Below, piece after piece: positions 1 through 9,292 of a stretch of DNA of 64,000 bases. The stretch spans positions 4,270,588 through 4,334,587 of the forward strand of contig CM018603.1 of NCBI GenBank assembly GCA_009192285.1, read 5' to 3'. The notes beneath the pieces were generated by a model. The model had not been told where the DNA came from, searched no databases, and worked only from the letters and a program-made list of their open reading frames with translations. How positions within the stretch are numbered: position 1 is the first letter of the stretch; every line of letters begins with the position of its first letter. The translations under genes were made by a program, and so were the position numbers. The DNA comes from Morchella semilibera. Taxonomy: Eukaryota; Ascomycota; Pezizomycetes; Pezizales; Morchellaceae.

Positions 1-2
1 AC

Positions 3-401
3 CAGGCCCCCGCACCCCAAGCTCGTCCTGCACCCCGTTATCAGGCTCCTGCTGCCCCCGCACCTCGGTACTCAGCCCCGCCTCCTCCGGCTCCCCGCTA
101 CCAAGCTCCCGCTCGCCCCAACCCCCCTGCTGCTCATCCGTCTCACACACCAGGAGGAGTAGTTCCTATGGATTTGTCAACTGGTCGTGGCCGCCCGGAC
201 CCCCAGGAAAGAGAGGCCCGCCGCGTAGAGAACAGGTGTTTTTATTGTGGAGGTGTAGGACACCTCGTTAGGGAATGCCCGCAGGCGCCGGCTCCCAGGA
301 ACCCAGCCCCCAGGATGAGGGGAGCTAGGGCAGATATTAGAGGAGAAGAGAAGGAAGAAGCCTCCGGCGATGAGGCGTTAAAAGATTTTTCCCTGGACTG
401 A
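3..401 (+). pseudogene. gag C-terminal part with CCHC zinc knuckle (partial)
   Basis: The frame is open from the window edge, so the N-terminus is missing. The first ~50 residues are a proline/alanine-rich linker with repeated PAPRYQAP-like units. A retroviral-type zinc knuckle follows at about 233-275: CFYCGGVGHLVREC, which is C-x2-C-x4-H-x4-C and binds nucleic acid in gag. The tail is acidic and the frame ends in TGA at 399-401. The pol frame overlaps in the -1 register, running from GACTTTTCT-like sequence through the DTGA protease motif near 553. That fits a gag-pol -1 frameshift, but the T-run at 386-390 is not a canonical slippery heptamer. The family call comes from the knuckle and the downstream pol domains. 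Confidence 0.8.
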
Positions 402-732
402 GTGGCTCACTCCAGGGACGGTTAAGAGACTTTTCTAAGCTCTCGGTTTCTGGGTTTTCGGTTTCGGAGAAGGATATGGATGGGAATCAATTAGTTGTAA
501 CTTGCTCAATTTCTCAAAATAAAGATTCGTTTATTCCCTCATATGCTCTCATCGATACTGGCGCCTCAAGATATGCGTTCATAGATAAGGATTTCGTATG
601 CCACCACAAACTTAAGACTATTCCTCTTATTCTCCCCTGACACATAGACGTAATAGACGGTAGACCTATTGAGTCAGGAAAGGTCACCCATAAGTGTAAA
701 GGGATATCTCAGAAGTCACTAAGATATGGTTA
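402..732 (+). pseudogene. Retropepsin-like aspartic protease domain, 5' half
   Basis: In the frame starting at position 398, the protein reads through a serine-rich linker into YALIDTGASRYAF. The DTGA is the catalytic aspartate motif of retroviral and gypsy proteases, which cleave the polyprotein. A TGA at 638-640 interrupts the domain. The frame is lost at about 724, where an LTR-like fragment is inserted. The second half of the protease resumes at about 1096 in another register. The protein is clearly non-functional in this copy. Confidence 0.75.
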
Positions 733-1095
733 ATGCTAAGCGATAGTTCTGTAGCTTTTAAATTTGTAATATTGTAGACCGGATTCCGTTCGCTTGAGAG
801 GATGATGATTCCCCTAAGACGGCGGGAATCCTACTAGCTATTTATACATAAAGAACTCCCCTTAACCCCGTTAACTCCTCTAATAGCAAATCTCCCGCAA
901 TGCCTCCGCTACTGCTCCGACTTCCTACGAGGTGGGGTAACCAAGGGTCCACTCATGAGGTGTGGTAGTGGTTGCCGAGTTATAACCGAACCCCGCTCCT
1001 GGGCGTACGTCACTCTTCCATCGCGCCGTCATACCAGGACAATACCATTGTACTACCAGTACCGTACTTCCAAGCAATCCTGTAACAATAAGGTC
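733..1095. repeat. LTR-like fragment inserted inside pol (family G, copy 1)
   Basis: Protease coding stops at about 724 and picks up again at about 1096 (LDINGH...FFVTQLGHYPIV). The DNA between has no gypsy coding and resembles 62528-62870: both share AATGCT, then ATAGTTCTGTAGCTTTTAAA, a CGGATTC block, GATGATTCC and a TATTTAT motif in the same order. The TATA-like motif and dispersed copies suggest a remnant of a solo LTR from another retrotransposon family. I cannot define exact ends or a target duplication. Confidence 0.55.
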
Positions 1096-4000
1096 ATCCT
1101 CAGTCTCGATATTAATGGTCACTGAGAAGACGCTCCCTTCTTTGTTACTCAACTAGGTCATTACCCTATAGTTATGGGCCTTCCTTGGATGCGCAGGCAT
1201 GGAACAACGATATTATCCGCCGATAATGAAATACAATTTAATTTTTCAAGCTGGATAAAGAATTGTTCCCTTACTCATACCAAGATTATTGCTAAAGGGA
1301 TTTCTATCGAACCCCCCGCTAAACTAACAACAAATATCTCCGTTATTACCTCCTACGCATTCCATAGATTGATTAATAAGAAAAGAAAAGGAATGAAACT
1401 CTATTCCACCACGCTTAAAGCCCTCGACGATCTTCTGGCCTAAATGCCTAAGGACCCCTGAGCACTTGTTCCTGTTGAACATCATCAATATCTACATCTT
1501 CTCAGTGAATCGAATGCCTCCAAACTCCCTCCTCATCGTACTGAATACGACCTTTCTATTGATATACAGGAAGGAAAGACTGTACCGTTCGGACCCATGT
1601 ACGGGATGACCCGACTGGAACTCCAGGTACTCAGGGATTATCTAGCAGAGTATCTATCCAATGGACGGATTCGACATAGCACCTCCCCCGCAGGCTCCCC
1701 GGTACTGTTTGTCAAAAAGACTGATGGCTCTCTCCGACTTTGTGTTGACTATAGAAAGTTGAACGCAGTAACGGTGAAGAATCGACATCCTCTTCCACTT
1801 ACACCAGAGACGTTTATGGGTATTTCCTCCGCCAAGTATTTCACCAAGTTAGATCTCCGAAATGGATATCATCAGTTAAGAATTAGGGAAGGAGACGAGT
1901 GGAAAACAGTATTCAGGACGCGATATGGACATTTTGAATACACCGTTATGCCCTTTAGGTTAACCAACGCCCCCGCTGCATTCCAACATTGGGTCAACGA
2001 TATGCTTCGCCCTTATCTCGATCATTTTGCAACCGCATATCTCGATGATATACTTATATACTCGGCCACCCTTGAAGAACACAAAGAACACGTCGACAAG
2101 GTACTTCGGATACTCGATAAAAATCAGGTTTATCTTAAACCAGAGAAATGCGAATGGCACGTCAAAGAAACCATGTATCTCGGCTTTGTTCTTACACCCG
2201 AAGGGATCAAGATGGATGAGTCCAAAGTGGCTACTATAAGGAATTGGGAAACCCCCACTTGCCTGAAAGATGTGCAAGAATTCCTAGGGTTTGCAAATTT
2301 TTATCGACGATTTATCTATGCGTACTCAAGGGTAGTATCTCCCCTGACCGCTCTAACAAAGACAGGAGTGGTATTCAAATGGACAGACAAGATGGAAAAA
2401 GCGTTTCAGGATCTCAAGCTCGCATTTATTACCGCTCCTATTCTTAGACATTTCGACCCCGACCGGGAAATCATTGTGGAAACAGATGCCTCCGACTATG
2501 TCTCGGCCGCCATTATGTCACAGAGGGATAACGAAGGAATCCTGCACCCAATCACCTTTTTCTCCAAGAAACATACACCAGCGGAATGTAATTATGAGAT
2601 ATACGATAAAGAACTACTGGCAATTATTCGGGGATTTGAAGAATGGCGCTATTTTCTAGAAACAGCCTCATATCCTATTAAGGTCCTGACAGATCACAAG
2701 AATCTTGAATACTTCATGTCAACCAAGTTACTAAATCGTCGACAAACCCGCTGGTCAGAGTTTTTATCACGCTTCGACTTTGTTATTCAGTTTCGTCCAG
2801 GAAAACAAGGAGGAAAGCCGGATGCACTTACCAGGCGATCAGGGGATCTCCCTAAGGAGGGGGATGAACGCCTTGCGTATTAGTATCAGACCGTGCTGAA
2901 GAGAAAAAATTTGGATAATAAGCTAAGTTTGTTGGCGGGTTCTTTGGCAAATGAACCCGCTGAAGGAGCGTCCACTGTTCAGGAGTTGTTTACAAAAGCT
3001 TACCAAGAAGACAGTTTTCCGAGTAAGGTACTCACGATGCTGAAAGATGGCACGAAACAATCGAAACAAATCTCACTCGCCGAATGCGCGGAAAACGAAG
3101 ACGGACTTCTTCTTTATCGACGCAAACTCTTCGTACCAGAACACGAGGAGCTACAACTTAGACTTCTTCAGGAGTATCACGACAAACCATCAGCGGGACA
3201 CCCGGGTAGAGCAAAGACTCTAGAATTACTCAGTCGCGAATACTACTGGCCGAACATGCGGAAATATACTGACCGCTATGTTATGAATTGTCATATTTGC
3301 CGCCGAAGCAAAGTAAATCGCAACGCCCCTCAAGGAGTTCTTCGCCCTCTTTCAGTTCCTAAGGCACCATGGACGGACGTTTCAATGGACTTCGTCACAG
3401 GACTACCTCTTAGCAATAATTATAATGCTATTCTCGTTGTCGTTGATAGGCTTACCAAAATGAGACACTTCATCCCATGTACCGAAGAATCAGGAGCTCG
3501 GGACGTTGCCCGAATGTATTTAGAGAACGTTTGGAAGCTACATGGCCTACCGGAAAAGATAGTCTCAGATCGCGGCACACAATTTACCTCAGACTTCTGG
3601 AAATCACTATGCGAGCGCCTCGAAATTTCTCCTCGTTATTCCACCGCGTTTCATCCTCAGACAGATGGTCAGACTGAAAGAATTAATGCTATTATGGAGC
3701 AATATCTTCGCAGCTACGTGGATTATCAACAGGATAATTGGGCTACTTATTTACCTATGGCGGAGTTTGCGACCAATAATCACGTCTCTGAGTCAACCAA
3801 GCTCTCGCCCTTCGAAGCCAATTATGGTCGTCACCCTCGTATGAACTTTGGTCCTCTACGACACGGCACTACCACTAATGAGGATCAGGCTAATACCATG
3901 GCAAGAGATATGTAAGAAGTATTTGACTTCCTCCGGGCGGAGATGTTTAGAGCTCAACGGATACAGGAAGAATCGGCCAATGCAAGTCGTACTCCGGCAC

Positions 4001-4440
4001 CACGATATATGATCGGGGATAAGGTATGGCTGTCCACTCGCAATTTGTTGACAAAGAGACCGTCGAAGAAATTGGACTGGAAGCAAGTCGGACCCTACCC
4101 GATCTCTCGCGTTGTTAGCCCCTATGCCTACGAACTTACACTGCCCTCGTCGATGAAAGTTCATCCAGTGTTCCATGTCTCGTTACTCTCGCCTGCCGTC
4201 AACGACCCCGTACCAGGTCAATTACAAATACCTCCACCCCCCGTCGAGATCGAAGGCGAACAAGAGTGGGAAGTTGATGCTATTTTGGACTCACGGAAAC
4301 GACGTGGAAGACTTGAGTACCTCGTTCGATATACCGGTTATGACGAGCCATCATGGCAACCCTACGGCGATGTGGATAACTCCCCTGAGTTAGTTAAAGA
4401 CTTCCACGAACGATATCCACGCAAGCCTAAGAGGACTTAG
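1096..4440 (+). pseudogene. pol: protease tail, RT, RNase H, integrase, chromodomain (interrupted)
   Basis: One frame carries the protease end (PIVMGLPWMRRHG, about 1165-1200). RT follows with [11 protein letters not shown] and the catalytic YLDD (about 2038-2050), then RNase H ([22 protein letters not shown]; about 2470-2710). The integrase has an HHCC zinc site (YHDKPSAGHPG, CHICRRSK; about 3175-3310) and DDE residues in SMDFVTG, VSDRGTQFTS and QTERINAIMEQY. A C-terminal chromodomain (EWEVDAILDSR to WQPYGDV, about 4265-4370) normally targets integration to marked chromatin. In-frame stops at 1123 (TGA), 1441 (TAA), 1459 (TGA), 2881 (TAG) and 3913 (TAA) break the frame, but no indel is needed between 1096 and 4440. 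The product would be a single polyprotein if the stops were absent. Domain calls are firm; loss of function is directly seen. Confidence 0.95.
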
Positions 4441-4445
4441 GCCTC

Positions 4446-4454
4446 AGAGGGGGA
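4446..4454 (+). other. Polypurine tract of the gypsy element
   Basis: A short purine run (AGAGGGGGA) sits just inside the 3' LTR start at 4464. This is the expected place for the plus-strand DNA synthesis primer. Confidence 0.6.
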
Positions 4455-4463
4455 CCTAATATC

Positions 4464-4912
4464 TATCACGGCGTGGAACATGGTCTAGTGGTGTTGCGGG
4501 AAGAGGGATTAGTCAGGGATTCTTCTAGGTTCTTTGGGTTTCGGAAGCAGGGGTTCGGTTCGGTAATAGGGGTTCGGGATTAGGAGATAAGGTCGGGTTC
4601 GGAGTTACGGTTCTTGGGAGATGTTATGAGGTTCTGTATAAGGTTACGTGGATAGGTTATTGTGTTAGTATGTGGTGTATATATAGGGGTTTCGTCCTCG
4701 CTTGTAAATAGTTTCTTTTCTTTCCTCTTCACGCAACCTTCCTATCTTCAGGAGTTTGTAGTCCTTTAGAATATACTCGGTTCTCTGGTTCTACTTCGTG
4801 TCTCGCCTCGCTCCCATAGTCTCGCCTCGACCCACCTCGGATAACCTATCTTCGTCCCGCCTCGGTAGTATACCTTGGCCCTCCGCCTAGTCTTCCGCAT
4901 CGCCCCGTGATA
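4464..4912 (+). repeat. 3' LTR of the gypsy element, 449 bp
   Basis: The LTR runs from TATCACGGCG after the polypurine tract to CCGTGATA. The short inverted ends (TATCACGG/CCGTGATA) match the solo LTR at 61542-62062, and both share GGTGTTGCGGGAAGAG near the start and CGCAACCTTCCTATC after the TATA box. The right flank is CCCAC; its partner would lie left of the window. Confidence 0.85.
4676..4687 (+). promoter_or_regulatory. TATA box within the LTR
   Basis: TGTATATATAGG lies mid-LTR, followed by a pyrimidine-rich TTTCTTTTCTTTCC stretch. The corresponding position in the solo LTR at 61.8 kb has GTGATATATATA. This is the expected place for the Pol II start of the retroelement RNA. Confidence 0.5.
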
Positions 4913-4997
4913 CCCACGGTACGCCAGTCGCTCTGCTGCGATCATTATAATTGTATATGAATATATCATGGCATGAATCTAATTAGATATTCTGGTT

Positions 4998-7900
4998 TCA
5001 TTCGAACAAAGCTCCATTCTTTCTAACTATATACTCCCTCTTATCTTTCTTGAGGAGTCCAATTAGCTCCCGTATTTCTCTTGCCATTATTACACCCATA
5101 ACACCTTTTTTCTCTCTATACAATAACTTGCCGTCTCGAACTGCTTTGAATTGCCGGATGTAAGCGAGTAATAGTTCGTTTTTCTTACGGGTACGGAACG
5201 GGCCTTTGCTTTTCTCACAAATCCGTTCCTCTATGTCCCTGTCTGGCTCTATTATAAGCCCATGAGGTCTCAAACCCTCACCATATTCCGGAAGCTCTAT
5301 TGTAAAATAGAACACAACCTCTCCAAAGTGGCTCTCTGTTCTCCCCAAACGCTGATTCAATAACTCGAAACGGACATATGATGTGGAGCGATGTTGGTTT
5401 GATCTGTTGTATTTAGAGGAGGACGACCTGAAGAAATATGAATCACCCCGGTGTTTTGTTTCGAAGTTTGCTGATCGGAAAACATAACAATCGGTCGGAA
5501 TATCTTAACTGTTCGCCTCTTCGTGTAGTTGTGTATCATCAAGACCTCGATCAAAGTTTTGCGCGGCGTGCTCATCCAAATAAAAGTCCCTAATACACAA
5601 TCTCTCATGGGCTCCTAGAACATGACGTTTAACTGGTCCACAGAACATCATAAAGTCTGTTTTATTGTCTATAGAAATAGACATGATGTCGTTTGGCGGT
5701 TTTGACCCATTTAATCTTTTGGAAAGGAATTGAGACAGGCGAATGTTCCCGTCTGGGTCCTCATCTTCTGTATCGGGATATCCGTTATCGATTGTATAAA
5801 TTAGGGTGCTCTTCTGTTCCAGTGATAGCAAACTAATAGACATGTTCCGGTTGGTAGAGACCTTCGATTTGGCCATCCCCGCAAGGGTGCCACAAAAACG
5901 CTCCATTGACCACTGTGAATATGAGTACATTGGACCCGCCCAGCGCAAAGCTGAAGCAACATGTATGATCTGGTGGAAAACAGGTAAACAAGCCTTTATT
6001 CTGGCCCATTCCATTCGGTAGTATCGATCTTCGTAGTACTCGCTGAATCGTTTCATTCGATACCCAACCTCATCGATTTGCTCATCTGTTATTGAGTAAT
6101 CGCAGCAAAGTTGGATCCCTTCCACCAATGATATGAACTGGTCATAGTCCTCTTCCGGCAATAAATCCTTCAGGTAAACTGGCCCTAGAATAAAGGTAAA
6201 CATTTGCCACTCTGCAGCCGTCAATTCGTGAACATGATTTATGAAATTTCTCAGTATTGGACCAAATATAGATGGAAATGTTGGTGAGCTTGCTGCCATG
6301 TCATTACTAATCGATTCCCAGGATTTCAAAGAAATATTGTAAGGGTCATTGGTTGCCGTGACTTTGGCCTCTTTCCGTCCCTGTATTGGTGGTACAACCG
6401 GATCGTTTCTTCGCACCCTTTTACTTTGTCCTCCTCTTACTGTTCTCGACCTTCGCTTTCTTGAGATGTGTGGGGGGTCTTCGTCCTCTTCCGGCTCTTC
6501 CTCTTCCGCTTCATTTTCTTCGTCTGACGTATCTGTGGCCTCCGATGAAAACTCTTCTATTATATTTTCATTTTCCACCCGGTACTTGCCACGCCAGTGT
6601 TTTACCAAATCCGGTATAATATTTTCGAACCAGAGATGCATTGAGTCAGGCGGAAAACTACGTGGGAAGTCGACTGACGTAAGTTGGCTTAAGATCGAAA
6701 GGCCTTTTACACCATATATTGATTTTTCCTGTTCTGTCGGACCCTTTCGAGCTATTTGAGCAGCGACTCGTCGGAATTCCCTGTTCTGCCGCATTGGTAA
6801 CTGGTCCCTATCCCATTCAGTCCAAGGATAACGTGAGCCTTTCTTGTATTTGTCTTCGTCGGGGGTGTCTCTTGGCGGGGTAAAGGGGCAGTATAGACCT
6901 CGATTCCATACCCCCTGTATTAGACAGTATTCGCAATAACAATATGAGCGATTCCCTGTAACCTTCATTATTTTCTCTCGAGCCACCATATCAGCCCCGA
7001 TCAAGCAGATATGGGCTTTCGGAACGAAGTATTTATCATGTCTTGACAGAGATTGTGGAATAGAAGCGTTTAATGTTGACGGTATGCCATCTTGCAATCT
7101 TCTGAACTCAGTCACTAGAGGAAAGAGGAACGAGTCAAGGTTCTTAGGTGCTTTTGGGCCTGGGATGAACCCTGCGCATAACATATTTTGTCGTTTCGAG
7201 CGAACGGTCGGGGGTAAATTAAGACATTGTAGTACAAGTGGCCAAACCGAGAATTTAGTCTTTGCTTTGAATAGTTGAACTCCGTCTGTACTGAGGAGAA
7301 ATCCGAGATCAGTAGTTTTCCTAAACATTCCCTTGCCCCTTAGGTCATTGTATAGGCCGCTGGTCCAATAATCGTTGTAATTATCTAAAACATGTCAACA
7401 CTGCCCGTTCTCACTATGTTATGGATTTAAATATTTTTGGGTTTGTGTTATACCTTGTACCTCTGAAATTCGGCGATAATTTACCAATGTTTTGGCTCTT
7501 TCGTGGTCTGCATACCATAATTTAAGTCTATGGATTATCGGTATATATTCGTGAGTGGCGTAAGCAACTCTTTCAGAACCTTCTTCCTTCCATCGTGGTA
7601 ATTGACAATAATCACATGCCTCTTTTTCCGGAAACATTGAAAATGACATACATGACGCACGGCAGCAGTCATATCTAATAGCCTTTACACCCGTCTGTTT
7701 CTCAATCCACTTTTTCGTTGTCCGATAATCCCAGCATGAAGAATCGTCACCGGCATATGTTTCCAGTAACTTAGTGATTTCCGTACTAGCCGCTCTCGAA
7801 AATCGATGTGTTAATTTTAAGTCGTGAATAGAAATAGACAATATTTGATCTGTTGTTAGGTCTGGTAATTTCTTGCCGTACGGAAAATGTTCTTCATCGT

Positions 7901-8993
7901 CAGATACCGATCCTGGTGAAATAATATTATCCTCTGCTTCTGACAAGTCTTGGTCGTCGTCGTCGTCGCTGAGCGAATCATATTCCTCTGCCGGCTCCAC
8001 AATCACAAAACCGCGTCTCATCTGCCCAACTCTATCATCATCCGATTCTTCTTCACTTGCCGGTTCTCCCTCTCTATAACCCCGATTTTCGTGTTCGGGG
8101 ATGGCTTCGTCGAACGAAAGGGCTTCTAAATCCGAATGTTGCTCATCCACCTCAAGTTCAGTGATAGAAACCTCGGCGATAGAAAGACAGTCCTCATTGA
8201 TATCATGGTTATCCAATTCATTGAACCCATCTCCTAAATCTTGGTCCTCTTGGATCTCGGCATGTTCCGGAGATGCCGACAGTTGGTGGCTTAACGAAGA
8301 ATGATATTGCTCTGGTGAAGGGGGGTCATATTCATCATATCCTTGGTAGTTTCTATCAATACTTTCCCTCTGTCTTTGCTCGAGTGAACTTGGTTGCCTG
8401 GCTGGTTCCGGTGAGGGGGGATCATATTCGTCTCTGACTATATAATCTTGTTGGTGTCTGAGTAATAGTTCATTCCTTCTTTGTTCGCGGGGTGATAATT
8501 CCATAGGTGGCTCTGGCGAAGGAGGGTCATATTCATCATGTGTGACCGGATAATCTCGCTGGCGCCTTAATAATCGGTCGTGTCGTCTTTGTTCACGGGG
8601 AGATAATTGGACTGATGGCTCGGGTGAGGGGGGGTCATAGTATTCGGATGTCGTATGATCTTGGCTCTCAAGTAATCGATCCTGGCGCCTCTGCTCGCGG
8701 GAAGATAATTGGACTGGCGGTTCGGGCGAAGGAGGGTCATAATATTCCGGCGTAGCTTGTCCTCTTTGACGAGCAGAACGCTCTGGGACCCAGGTACGTT
8801 GATGCTCCGGTGTTGGGGGGTCATATTCTGTTGATAGCTCGCGCTCAAGATGATCGCTTGGTGTAAATATTTCTCGGATCCTATCTTGCTCTTGTGCAAT
8901 CAGATGCCTCTGCCAATCTGCACGACTTCGGACAGGATATGGTCGGAAGTCGATAAGCGAACAATTGCATTCCTCGTAAAAATTATCGCCCAT
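4998..8993 (-). CDS. Tnp2-like CACTA transposase with PPSPEP repeats; in-frame stop near the C-terminus
   Basis: This should encode the DNA-cutting transposase of element 1. It starts at ATG 8993. Exon 1 runs to 7454, a 69-nt intron (7453-7385, GTATAA...TTTTAG) restores frame, and exon 2 runs from 7384. The N-terminus has ECNCS...RADWQRHL, like the zinc-type start of fungal Tnp2 proteins. Next comes a ~170-residue block of five EYDPPSPEP repeats and an acidic region. A Cys cluster (YDCCRASC, CDYCQLPR; residues ~440-465) follows, then LSTDGVQLF (~537), CEYCLIQG (~665), FPRSFPPDSMHLWFEN (~750), an acidic and basic insert (KRRSRTVRGG), and MERFCGTLAG (~1008). A TAA at 5505-5507 ends the frame at ~1139 residues, but the same frame continues to 4998 with conserved-looking FGEVVFYFTIEL. 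A 39-nt GTTAAG...TCAG intron would remove the stop in frame, though it is very short. Otherwise this is the best preserved transposase here. Confidence 0.85.
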
Positions 8994-9292
8994 CTCATAA
9001 AACTAACTAAAGTTAGAAAAAACCGCTAATATCGTAGGTTTGGATGATTTACTTACCTGATTTTATGATTTTGATATGAACATAGCGAGGTTTCGTTGGT
9101 GTTGATGTTGAAACCTTCCATATTTGGCTAGACAGCGCCAAGATCTCCGCTAATTTTCAACATCATCCTTCCTCCTGCAAAGTACCCCCGTACCAACAGA
9201 ACCCTCAACACCCAAGTGCAGCCCCTACCACCAACAAATCTGCTGCACTAATACCACATCTATATACCCCTTTCCACATACTTATCCATCAG
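8994..9292. promoter_or_regulatory. Shared divergent promoter region of element 1
   Basis: About 300 bp separate the transposase ATG (minus strand, 8993) from the first plausible ATG of the plus-strand gene (9293). A TATA-like CTATATA at about 9260-9266 lies ~30 bp before 9293. The minus-strand side has no clear TATA. Confidence 0.45.

Larger units (their letters stand above)
1..4912 (+). mobile_element. Ty3/gypsy chromovirus retrotransposon, 5' end outside window
   Basis: The order is gag zinc knuckle, aspartic protease, reverse transcriptase, RNase H, integrase, chromodomain, polypurine tract and 3' LTR. This is the Ty3/gypsy order, and the C-terminal chromodomain marks a chromovirus. The 5' LTR and most of gag lie left of the window, so the target duplication cannot be checked. 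The copy is dead: coding is broken by several in-frame stops and by an unrelated LTR-like insertion at about 733-1095. A solo LTR of the same family lies at 61542-62062. The LTR starts TATCACGG and ends CCGTGATA rather than TG...CA. Confidence 0.93.

Noticed and set aside
386-401. Programmed -1 frameshift site between gag and pol
   Set aside because: The register change is -1, but the local sequence T TTT TCC is not a canonical heptamer and the copy is decayed, so an old mutation is equally likely.
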